Program-made: the position numbers and the translations under genes
The notes under the pieces: model-generated
What the model saw: only the letters and a program-made list of their open reading frames with translations
What the model was told of the DNA's origin: nothing
Database searches by the model: none
Assembly: GCF_905187505.1 (NCBI RefSeq)
Contig: NZ_CAJJIC010000121.1
Span: 1 to 7,450, forward strand
DNA length: 7,450 nucleotides
Source: an uncultured Mailhella sp.
GTDB taxonomy: Bacteria > Desulfobacterota > Desulfovibrionia > Desulfovibrionales > Desulfovibrionaceae
Reading direction: 5' to 3'
In this document: in pieces, positions 1-5,227 of the stretch
Layout of the letters: each line of letters starts with the position of its first letter
Numbering within the stretch: position 1 is the stretch's first letter

Positions 1-40
1 GAACGCGTGTCGCATACGGGGCAAGGAAGATTTTTTTCAT
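1..40 (-). CDS. Possible N-terminus of a leftward gene, cut by window edge
   Basis: On the minus strand an ATG at 38-40 opens a frame that stays open to the window edge and reads MKKIFLAPYATRV (13 codons). Base composition changes sharply at this ATG, from very AT-rich upstream (41-104) to GC-rich downstream, as expected at an intergenic-to-coding boundary in this genome. The gene would lie downstream of the nadD terminators, so it would need its own promoter within about 41-104, where ATTATATAAT at 72-81 could supply a -10 element. No Shine-Dalgarno sequence is visible before the ATG, which weakens the call. Thirteen residues are too few to name a family; the Lys-Lys start followed by hydrophobic residues could begin a signal peptide, but this is speculation. 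Confidence 0.3.
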   Translation of the reverse strand, partial: MKKIFLAPYATRV

Positions 41-104
41 GGTGAAAAATTTAAAATTAAAGAAAAAAAACATTATATAATACTGTCAGTTTTTTTTATG
101 CAGT

Positions 105-126
105 AAAAAGCCGTCATCATGACGGC
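105..126 (-). terminator. Second rho-independent terminator after nadD
   Basis: A 7-bp stem GCCGTCA/TGACGGC (110-116 with 120-126) with a 3-nt loop is followed, in the minus direction, by five T (105-109). The plus-strand side has no T-run, so it works only for leftward transcription. It lies 34 nt beyond the stronger terminator at 160-197 and probably acts as its backup. Confidence 0.65.
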
Positions 127-159
127 GCTTCTTCGGGCGGAACATCCGGGCCCGGAGAC

Positions 160-197
160 AAAAAAAGCGCCGTCGCTCCAGAGGAGGACGGCGCTTT
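160..197 (-). terminator. Main rho-independent terminator of the proA-nadD operon
   Basis: The arms GCGCCGTC (167-174) and GACGGCGC (187-194) pair perfectly. One bulged G (175) separates them from an inner CTCC/GGAG stem (176-179 with 183-186) and an AGA loop. In the leftward direction the hairpin runs into seven T (complement of A at 160-166). It lies about 130 nt past the nadD stop with no gene between, so it most likely ends the proA-nadD transcript. Confidence 0.8.
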
Positions 198-327
198 CAA
201 CATGCCGGATTATTTGATGATGGATGTTTTGACGGGGGAAAAGGGCGTCGACTTCGCCCGGCGGTTTCGTCCGTCGGCTTCGTCCGGAGGCGCGCCCGGC
301 GGACGAGGCCGACGCGCGCTTCAAGGT

Positions 328-1017
328 TCAGCGCACTCTGGCGGCGGCCCAGCAGTCGGACACTTCTGCGGCGCGGCGCGTGAGCACGGCAAGTTCCGCT
401 TCGGGCATGAGTCCGGCGAGGCTGCGGCCCGATCTCCAGCGCGCGCGGATGAAGGTGGAGCTTATGTCGAGTCGCGGCACGGGCAGGAAGGTGCACATGC
501 CCCCGCCTTTGAGGTTCACGGTTTCGCGGCCCAGGGGCACGTCGCAGTCCGGCGGAATGCTGCCGGGCCAGAAGGCGCGTATGCTTTCATGGAACACGCT
601 GCCGTCGTCGCCGTTTCGGGGCACCATGACGAGGTGGGCGAAGTGCGGCAGTTCCAGACCGTGCTTCCAGGTGTCGAGGGCGGCGAAGGATTCCGCCCCC
701 ATCATGAAGAAGGGAAGCGGCTCGCCCTCATGACGGCGGGCCCATTCGCGCAGGGTGCGCCAGGTATAGGAGGGACCGTCGAGCTCGCCTTCCAGCGTTT
801 CCACGCCGAGGAAGGGAATGTGCCCCACCGCGGCGCGCAGAAGATCGACGCGCAGTCCGAAGGGCAGCAGGCCCGCGCTTTCCTTGTGAGGGGGCGTGGC
901 GCAGGGCATGAGCATGACGCGCTCAAGGCCCAGCGCTTCGGCCACTTCTATGGCGTGGCGCACGTGCCCGTTGTGCACGGGATTGAAGGTGCCGCCGAGC
1001 AGGCCGGTGCCGCCCAT
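328..1017 (-). CDS. nadD: Nicotinate-nucleotide adenylyltransferase (NadD)
   Basis: Cytosolic enzyme of NAD biosynthesis: transfers AMP from ATP to nicotinate mononucleotide, giving deamido-NAD and pyrophosphate. The 229-residue product is of normal family length. It has the nucleotidyltransferase signature GGTFNPVHNGH at residues 8-18 (the GGxFNPxHxGH motif that binds ATP phosphates) and the C-terminal DISSTFIR motif at 184-191, followed by a GLMPEAEL segment like the family's conserved L-P-x-x-V tail. The start at 1017 is chosen because the signature begins eight residues in and because GAGGAAG (1023-1029) lies just upstream on the minus strand. An open frame continues further upstream but only as an overlap with proA. 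The start lies 2 nt after the proA stop, so the genes are co-transcribed and probably translationally coupled. proA-nadD neighbourhood is common in bacteria (for example the obg-proB-proA-nadD-rsfS order). Confidence 0.95.
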   Translation of the reverse strand: MGGTGLLGGTFNPVHNGHVRHAIEVAEALGLERVMLMPCATPPHKESAGLLPFGLRVDLLRAAVGHIPFLGVETLEGELDGPSYTWRTLREWARRHEGEPLPFFMMGAESFAALDTWKHGLELPHFAHLVMVPRNGDDGSVFHESIRAFWPGSIPPDCDVPLGRETVNLKGGGMCTFLPVPRLDISSTFIRARWRSGRSLAGLMPEAELAVLTRRAAEVSDCWAAARVR

Positions 1018-1019
1018 GG

Positions 1020-2288
1020 CTACTTCCTCACCTGACCCTGACCGAACACCACGAACTTGGTGGTGGTGAGCTCCTTCACGCCCATGGGCCCGTAGGCGTG
1101 GAGCTTGGACGTGCTGATGCCTATTTCCGCACCGAGACCGAGCTGTCCGCCGTCGTTGAACCTTGAGGAGGCGTTCACGGCCACCATGGAGGCGTCGGCT
1201 TCGCGCAGGAAGCGCATGGCGTTCAGGTGATTGGTGGTGCAGATGATTTCCGTGTGGTTGGAGCCGCAGCGGGCGATGTGGGCAAGCGCCTCGTCCATGT
1301 CGCGCACCACGCGCACGGCAAGAATGAGGTCGTGGAACTCGCGGCCGTAGTCGTCGGGCGCGGCGGGCGCGGCGGAGGGGCCGAGCAGCGGCAGGGAGGC
1401 GGCGTCGGCGCGGAAGCTCACGCCCGCATCGCCGAGCTTTTCTGCCACCATGGGCAGGAAGGCGGCCGCCGCCTTTTCGTGCACGAGCAGGCACTCGAGC
1501 GCGTTGCACACGCCGGGACGCTGCACCTTGCCGTTGTATACGATGTCAAGAGCCTGCGGAAGATCGGCGCTTTCGTCGATGAAGGCGTGACACACGCCCT
1601 TGTAGTGCTTGAGCACGGGCATGGTGGCCTGACTCGTCACCGCGCGCACCAGCGACTCGCCGCCGCGGGGAATGAGCACGTCCACGTATTCGTCGAGGCG
1701 GCACAGCTCGGAAACCGCGTCGTGGGAGGTGATGTCGATGAACTGCACCGCGTCCGCCGGAAGAGCGGCCGCGTCGAGGGCTTCGTGCAGAAGATTCGCG
1801 AGCGCCACGTTGGAATGGAGGGCTTCGGAGCCGCCGCGCAGCATGACCGCGTTGCCCGCCTTGAGGCACAGAATGGAGGCGTCCACGGTCACGTTGGGCC
1901 GCGCCTCGTACACCATGGCCACCACGCCGAGCGGCACGCGCATCCTGCCCACGAGCAGACCGTTGGGCCGCTGCCACTGGGAATCCATGGCGCCCACGGG
2001 ATCGGGCATGTCGGCGACGTAGCGGCAGGCTTCGGCCATGTCCGCCAGAATGGCCGGCGTGAGACGCAGTCTGTCCATGCGCGGAGCGTCGAGACCCGCG
2101 CGCCGGGCCGCGTCGAGATCCTGAGCGTTGGCGTCAAGAAGCGCGCTTTCCTTTTCCTTTAAAAGAAGGGCCAGCGTTTCCAGCGCGCATTTTTTCGCCG
2201 CGGGACTTGCCGCCGCCATGCGCCGGGACGCTTCCCTGGCCTTTCGTCCGGCTTCCCGCACGGCTTCGCGTATGTTTCTTTCTTCCAT
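1020..2288 (-). CDS. proA: Gamma-glutamyl phosphate reductase (ProA)
   Basis: Second step of proline biosynthesis: NADPH-dependent reduction of gamma-glutamyl phosphate to glutamate-5-semialdehyde in the cytosol. The 422-residue protein matches the family length (about 417 in E. coli). It belongs to the aldehyde-dehydrogenase fold: EARPNVTVDA at 128-137, the catalytic cysteine C261 in QRPGVCNALE (256-265), the family signature VNASSRFNDGGQLGLGAEIG (371-390), and a C-terminal GPMGVKELTTTK (400-411). An ATG 21 codons further upstream is rejected: AAGGAG (2298-2303) is spaced 9 nt from the ATG at 2288, and the upstream stretch overlaps the promoter. It is the first gene of the proA-nadD operon. 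The partner proB is not in this window. Confidence 0.97.
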   Translation of the reverse strand: MEERNIREAVREAGRKAREASRRMAAASPAAKKCALETLALLLKEKESALLDANAQDLDAARRAGLDAPRMDRLRLTPAILADMAEACRYVADMPDPVGAMDSQWQRPNGLLVGRMRVPLGVVAMVYEARPNVTVDASILCLKAGNAVMLRGGSEALHSNVALANLLHEALDAAALPADAVQFIDITSHDAVSELCRLDEYVDVLIPRGGESLVRAVTSQATMPVLKHYKGVCHAFIDESADLPQALDIVYNGKVQRPGVCNALECLLVHEKAAAAFLPMVAEKLGDAGVSFRADAASLPLLGPSAAPAAPDDYGREFHDLILAVRVVRDMDEALAHIARCGSNHTEIICTTNHLNAMRFLREADASMVAVNASSRFNDGGQLGLGAEIGISTSKLHAYGPMGVKELTTTKFVVFGQGQVRK

Positions 2289-2297
2289 TGTCCGCAT

Positions 2298-2303
2298 CTC
2301 CTT
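2298..2303 (-). promoter_or_regulatory. Ribosome binding site that fixes the proA start
   Basis: AAGGAG on the minus strand, 9 nt before the ATG at 2288. It leaves no spacing for the in-frame ATG at 2297 and lies downstream of the other upstream ATGs, so it decides between the alternative starts. Confidence 0.8.
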
Positions 2304-2322
2304 GCAAAAAAAAACTGCGTCA

Positions 2323-2351
2323 AGCATACGGATCAGCCGCCCCCGAGTCAA
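2323..2351 (-). promoter_or_regulatory. Sigma70-type promoter of proA-nadD
   Basis: On the minus strand TTGACT (2346-2351) and TATGCT (2323-2328) are separated by exactly 17 bp. The -35 matches consensus at 5 of 6 positions and the -10 at 4 of 6. Transcription would start near 2316, giving a leader of about 28 nt with a run of nine T just before the ribosome binding site. Its position just downstream of the terminator cluster fits an independent operon promoter. Confidence 0.65.
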
Positions 2352-2397
2352 AGCCTAATGTGTCGGGCGAAGGGAAGAAGCGCAAAAAAGACGCGTG

Positions 2398-2422
2398 AAA
2401 AAGACGTGCGGAACGCCGCGTC
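2398..2422 (-). terminator. Weak terminator-like hairpin, minus strand
   Basis: An imperfect stem, GACG/CGTC outside (2403-2406 with 2419-2422) and GCG/CGC inside (2408-2410 with 2414-2416) around a GAA loop, is followed leftward by five T (2398-2402). The stem has unpaired bases on both sides. It is the last and weakest of three minus-strand hairpins before the proA promoter. Confidence 0.35.
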
Positions 2423-2431
2423 AGAACACGC

Positions 2432-2461
2432 AAAAAGCCGCCCGTCACGGCGGACGGCTTT
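2432..2461 (-). terminator. Rho-independent terminator, minus strand
   Basis: In the leftward RNA the arms 2452-2461 and 2434-2443 form a 10-bp stem (AAAGCCG/CGGCTTT plus three inner pairs, one of them G-U) followed by a T-run (2432-2436). On the plus strand the same position is a C-A mismatch, so the element favours minus-strand transcription. It shares the 13-mer AAAAAGCCGCCCG and the 8-mer CGGACGGC with the terminator at 2518-2551. Confidence 0.65.
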
Positions 2462-2481
2462 CGGAGTCCGGCCGTTTTTTT
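2454..2481 (+). terminator. Possible plus-strand terminator overlapping the cluster
   Basis: ACGGC (2454-2458) pairs with GCCGT (2471-2475). An inner CGG/CCG stem is offset by a TTT bulge, and seven T follow (2475-2481). It would stop rightward transcription, for example antisense transcription emerging from proA, but no plus-strand gene needs it. It shares bases with the minus-strand terminator at 2432-2461, so only one can form in a given RNA. Confidence 0.35.
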
Positions 2482-2517
2482 CGCCTGCCGTTTGTCCCGG
2501 CAGACGGGGGACGGTGC

Positions 2518-2551
2518 AAAAAAAAGCCGCCCGGCAGGAGAGCCGGACGGC
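2518..2551 (-). terminator. Strong rho-independent terminator of the autotransporter transcript
   Basis: In leftward RNA the arms 2542-2551 and 2526-2535 form a 10-bp stem (CCGGC/GCCGG plus GCCG/CGGC, joined by one G-U pair) around a 6-nt loop, followed by eight T (complement of A at 2518-2525). On the plus strand the G-U becomes a C-A mismatch, so the orientation is clear. It is the first U-tailed terminator met after the autotransporter stop at 2858, about 300 nt downstream. Confidence 0.8.
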
Positions 2552-2809
2552 GGATCGGCCGCGCTTCGGGAAAGTCCCGGCAGGGGCGCGGAAGACGTGT
2601 TTGAAAGAAGCCCCGGAAGGGAAAGAGCCCGGCCGACGTTTAAACGCGCCGCCTCGACGTTTGGGGAAAGAGCCGTGCAACGGTTTCCCGGAGGCCTGCG
2701 CGTCTCCCGGGACCCCGACGTGGCGGCCACGCGGCAGGCGGAACTTCCTTCCGCCGACGCGCGCGGAGCCGGTCTCGGGCGGGAAGACTGACGGTGCGGA
2801 AGCGTTCCG
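2552..2809. other. Gene-free GC-rich stretch
   Basis: Between the strong terminator and the hairpin next to the autotransporter stop I see no supportable gene. Frames are open on both strands only because the DNA is GC-rich; their products are rich in Arg, Pro, Ala and Ser with no recognisable motif or credible ribosome binding site. It would be the 3' untranslated part of the autotransporter transcript. One small hairpin, CGGAA-GCG-TTCCG, is at 2797-2809. Confidence 0.5.
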
Positions 2810-2833
2810 GCCGGGGGAGCTCCCTCCCCCGGC
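2810..2833. repeat. Perfect 10-bp inverted repeat just past the autotransporter stop
   Basis: GCCGGGGGAG (2810-2819) and CTCCCCCGGC (2824-2833) are exact reverse complements around a 4-nt loop, 24 nt beyond the stop codon. The stem is almost entirely G-C and lacks a T-run on either side, so it is not a canonical intrinsic terminator. It could stabilise the 3' end of the mRNA or act as a U-independent terminator. Confidence 0.6.
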
Positions 2834-2857
2834 GTGGAGCCAGGCTGCTCTTCCGCG

Positions 2858-4608
2858 CTAGAACTTCCAGCTTATGCCCACGTTGACGCTCTGATCGCTT
2901 TCGTGCTTCGAGGCCTGCATGCCGTAGTTGAGGCCGAGGGCGAAGTTGCCCTTTTCGGCCTGAACGCCGACCGTGCCCGCCCAGCTCGTGGAATCCATGA
3001 TGCGGGTGTTCACGCTGTCGGCAACGTGCGTGCCCGCGTAGGAGACCTTCGTCGTGCCGTTCTTGTCCCCGGCGGCGGGGATGACCGACACGTCGAGCAG
3101 CGGCGTGACGTTCCAGCCGGAGACGTCCACGCTTTTGGACAGGGTCACGCCCACGGGGAACTGCACGATGTCCTGCCTGTCGGAGGCCACGGAATTCACC
3201 GTGGAACCGTTCGTTCTCACCTTGTGGCTGTCGGTCGAGAGCGAGGTGTAGCGCACGCCCGCGTGAGGCGTGATGTCCGCCACGCTCGTGGATATGCGGT
3301 ACTCGCCGCGCAGGTCGGCCACGAACGCGGTGGTGTCCACGTCGGCGCGAAGCGGCCCCACGTGCATGGAGGAGGGCAGATTCAGAGTCAGATCGTGGGT
3401 GCCGATGGACCAGCCCGCGCTGGCCGTGACGTTCAGGTTGCCCGGATTCCAGCCAGCGTACAGGTTCACGCCGCCGAAGCCGTAGGAATTGCTTGCGCTC
3501 GAGGCAGTGCCGCGGGTTTCGGACTTGCCGCCGCCTCCCGCAACGGACACCAGCGCCCTGTCCGGCGCGTTCTGGCCCCGGGCCAGGGTCACGTTGGCGA
3601 GCGTGGCGCTTGAGGTTTCGTCCACGGAGAGAGAATCGTCCAGCGCGATGGCGGACTTGTCGGTGAAGACCACGTTGCTGTGATTGCTTATGCTGCCGGC
3701 AAACGTGCCCTTGACGTACAGGTTTTCCGCGCCCTTGGAGCCCACGCTGTCCATGACGAGGTTGTTGTTCGTGCCCTGCAGGCTGATGAGGCCCTCGACG
3801 CGGCTCTTGTCGCCTTTGAGATTGATGGTGGCGTTGTCGGTGCCGGTCACGAGAATGGCCGTGCTCTTGTCGTCGGCGGCTATCGTGCCGGTGTTGGTGA
3901 AAAATTTTTCGTTGTAGGAAGCGTCGTTTTTGTCGTTCGTGATGACCACGCCCGCGCCGCCGTTGGAAACGAGAATGGTGCCGTTGTTGGTCACTTCGCC
4001 GCGGGCCGCGTTTTCCTTGCGGTAGTAGATGCCCACGCCTGCGGCGTCTTCCACGGAAATCATGCCGTTGTTCACGATGGTCTTGGCGTCGGAGCCGGAA
4101 TTGTCCGCCATGGCGCTGCCCTTGCGCACGGCAATGAGCCCTTCGTTGAAGGCCTTGCCGTCGGGGTTCACGCCCATGCCCTTGGTGGCGGAAGCCGTGG
4201 TGCCGTCCACATAGATGTAGCCGTGGTTGGTCAGCGTGAAGGCCGTGCCGTACTGACCGCCCATGGCTTCGGCGTAGCCGCCTTTTTCCGAGGCCATCAC
4301 CCACACGGAGCCGTGATTTTCTGCCGTGGGATTGTTCTTGTCGGCGTATACCAGCGCGGGAGTGTCGGCGCCGTTGGCCACGCCCAGGACACGCCGGTCT
4401 GTTCCTTTTTGAGATTGTGGGTGAATTCCGCGGGCGGGCCGACGTCCGGCACGCCGCCTACCACGAAGTCGGGATATTCGGGCACATGGTCGAAGAACTT
4501 GCTTTCAAAGCCCATGGCCAGCGAGCCGAACACGTTCAGAAGGCGGCATTTCTTCAGCACCGCAGCGTAGCGGTTGATGAGATTGCCCATGGCGTTTCTG
4601 CTCAACAT
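2858..4608 (-). pseudogene. Decayed autotransporter (type V secretion) gene with frameshift and short barrel
   Basis: From a GTG at 4381 to the stop at 2858 the minus strand encodes 507 residues. Residues 1-250 are a passenger of beta-helix-like repeats with the recurring N-x-G-x-I-x-V theme (NHGYIYV, NNGMISV, NNGTILV, NTGTIAA). Residues about 298-507 are alternating beta strands of an outer-membrane barrel ending in ISWKF, with the terminal Phe expected for BAM-dependent insertion. This part has no signal peptide. A proper start lies upstream in another frame: ATG at 4608, with GGAGG (4619-4623) 10 nt before it, encoding NRYAAVLKKCRLLNVFGSLA, a basic then hydrophobic leader typical of exported proteins. 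That frame reads on to about 4382. The whole locus is 1751 nt, one short of a multiple of three, so restoring one base gives a continuous product of 583 residues. The barrel seems to lack its first strands. A sequencing error could explain the frameshift alone, so the pseudogene call is moderate; the autotransporter identity is firmer. Confidence 0.7.
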
Positions 4609-4618
4609 GATTGTCATG

Positions 4619-4623
4619 CCTCC
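4619..4623 (-). promoter_or_regulatory. Ribosome binding site of the autotransporter
   Basis: GGAGG on the minus strand, 10 nt before the ATG at 4608. It supports 4608 as the ancestral start rather than the internal GTG at 4381. Another in-frame ATG at 4590 is the next possible start. Confidence 0.65.
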
Positions 4624-4645
4624 GTGAATGAGTTTTCCCCGCGCC

Positions 4646-4682
4646 TGCGTTTCTCCGCTCCTTGCCGGAGAGGGGAAACGCG
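4646..4682. repeat. Long imperfect hairpin in the autotransporter leader region
   Basis: Arms of 16 positions (4646-4661 and 4667-4682) fold around a 5-nt loop: CGTTTC/GAAACG outside, CTCC/GGAG inside. On the plus strand only one G-A mismatch and two T-G wobbles interrupt it; as minus-strand RNA it is weaker. No T-run follows. It ends about 38 nt before the autotransporter ATG, so it could be a leader structure of that mRNA. Confidence 0.45.
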
Positions 4683-4829
4683 TTGCGGGACTTGAGTTCC
4701 GAAAAACGGCAGCGCCTTGAAAATTCATGTTTTTCAGGTATCTGCCCCTTGTGAAAAAAAGCGAATACCATGGAGTTATATTAAAGGCCAGCAAAAAATA
4801 GCTGTTTTAAGAGTTGGAAAGGAAATTTA

Positions 4830-4919
4830 ATGCATTGTCAGAAAAATGAAAGAAATAAGGAGGAAAAAGTGTCGTTATGTGACTGTGGTCATATGCTGAT
4901 GACGCTTTTTGATGCATGA
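4830..4919 (+). CDS. Candidate 29-residue small protein
   Basis: An ATG at 4830 is preceded by AAAGGA (4818-4823) with a 6-nt spacer, and 29 codons follow before TGA at 4917-4919. A second, better ribosome binding site AAGGAGG (4857-4863) lies inside it, 5 nt before an in-frame GTG at 4869 that would give a 16-residue form. The product starts MHCQKNERNKEEKV and ends with CDCGHMLMTLFDA: charged first half, Cys/His-containing second half. I do not recognise it. It is the only frame in the AT-rich gap with credible translation signals. A frame this short can arise by chance, so it is only a candidate; alternatively the region is pure regulatory DNA. Confidence 0.25.
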   Translation: MHCQKNERNKEEKVSLCDCGHMLMTLFDA

Positions 4920-4950
4920 GTGAACTTTTTTTTCCGCCGTTTTTCATTCA

Positions 4951-5023
4951 ATAAAAAAGATTTGAAGGAGCAATGGTTGCACGATAAATTTTTTATTGGT
5001 GACTATAAAAATGATTTGAAGGA
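4951..5023 (+). repeat. 19-bp direct repeat pair
   Basis: ATAAAAAAGATTTGAAGGA (4951-4969) and ATAAAAATGATTTGAAGGA (5005-5023) differ at one position; their starts are 54 bp apart, which is about five helical turns. Each includes GATTTGAAGGA. Neither is followed by a start codon at proper spacing, so the Shine-Dalgarno-like GAAGGA part is probably not a ribosome binding site. Confidence 0.6.
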
Positions 5024-5057
5024 AGAAACGCACGACATAAGTTCACTATTCATGAAT

Positions 5058-5074
5058 TGTTGAATAATTGAACA
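5058..5074. promoter_or_regulatory. Candidate operator: 17-bp near-palindrome
   Basis: TGTTGAATAATTGAACA has dyad symmetry at 7 of 8 pairs around a central A. A second palindrome, ATTCATGAAT (5048-5057), directly abuts it. It lies in the AT-rich part of the region, about 155 bp before hemW. The form (about 17 bp, TGTT...AACA ends) is typical of dimeric regulator sites, but I cannot assign a regulator. Confidence 0.3.
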
Positions 5075-5192
5075 GGGACGCATGACGCGTGGAAGGGACG
5101 TTTCGGGAGCGCGCTTTTTCGGAGAGCTTTGCCGGAAGGAGAGGGGAGGGCGGAGAAGTTGCGGGGAAAGCGGTCTTTTCGGCTTTCGGGGC

Positions 5193-5221
5193 TTGACGGG
5201 GAGGCGCGTTTTTTTCATGCT
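5193..5221 (+). promoter_or_regulatory. Candidate hemW promoter, predicting a leaderless mRNA
   Basis: TTGACG (5193-5198) and CATGCT (5216-5221) are 17 bp apart. The -35 matches consensus at 5 of 6 positions and the -10 at only 3 of 6. The predicted start point, about 7 nt beyond the -10, falls on the A of the hemW ATG at 5228. Its -10 context ATGCTTGA is identical to that of the proA promoter. The absence of a ribosome binding site before hemW is consistent. Confidence 0.4.
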
Positions 5222-5227
5222 TGAATC

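Larger units (their letters stand above)
4624..5227. promoter_or_regulatory. Divergent intergenic region between autotransporter and hemW
   Basis: About 600 bp separate the leftward autotransporter from rightward hemW. Its core (roughly 4730-5070) is distinctly AT-rich and 5071-5227 returns to high GC. It holds the leader hairpin at 4646-4682, the candidate small ORF at 4830-4919, the 19-bp direct repeats at 4951 and 5005, the near-palindrome at 5058-5074 and the hemW promoter at 5193-5221. I could not identify a well-spaced promoter for the autotransporter. Open frames crossing 5082-5227 look like GC-driven noise. Confidence 0.5.

Noticed and set aside
145..156. TCCGGGCCCGGA 12-bp palindrome between the nadD terminators
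   Set aside because: No loop, no T-run and no known site; likely chance in GC-rich DNA.
202..1035. 277-codon plus-strand frame over nadD
   Set aside because: Mirror of nadD codons, with His/Gly/Ala-rich product and no recognisable domain.
2320..2861. Open frames on both strands between proA and the autotransporter
   Set aside because: They cross terminator hairpins and the proA promoter, have Arg/Pro/Ala-rich products and no convincing ribosome binding sites.
2640..4304. 554-codon minus-strand frame overlapping the autotransporter
   Set aside because: Arg/His-rich shifted-frame product; the other frame gives beta-helix repeats and a barrel with terminal Phe.
4749..4782. TTGTGA ... TATATT as a plus-strand promoter
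   Set aside because: Spacer of 22 bp is too long for a sigma70 promoter.
4858..4899. 17-codon frame from ATG 4846 overlapping the candidate small ORF
   Set aside because: No ribosome binding site at suitable spacing before its ATG; the overlapping frame from 4830 has better signals.
4973..4987. Four-codon frame ATG...TAA after AAGGAG in the first direct repeat
   Set aside because: Spacing of 2 nt between AAGGAG and ATG is too short for normal initiation, and the peptide is trivial.
4951..5023. Direct repeats as a CRISPR array
   Set aside because: Only two 19-bp copies, no further units and no cas genes.
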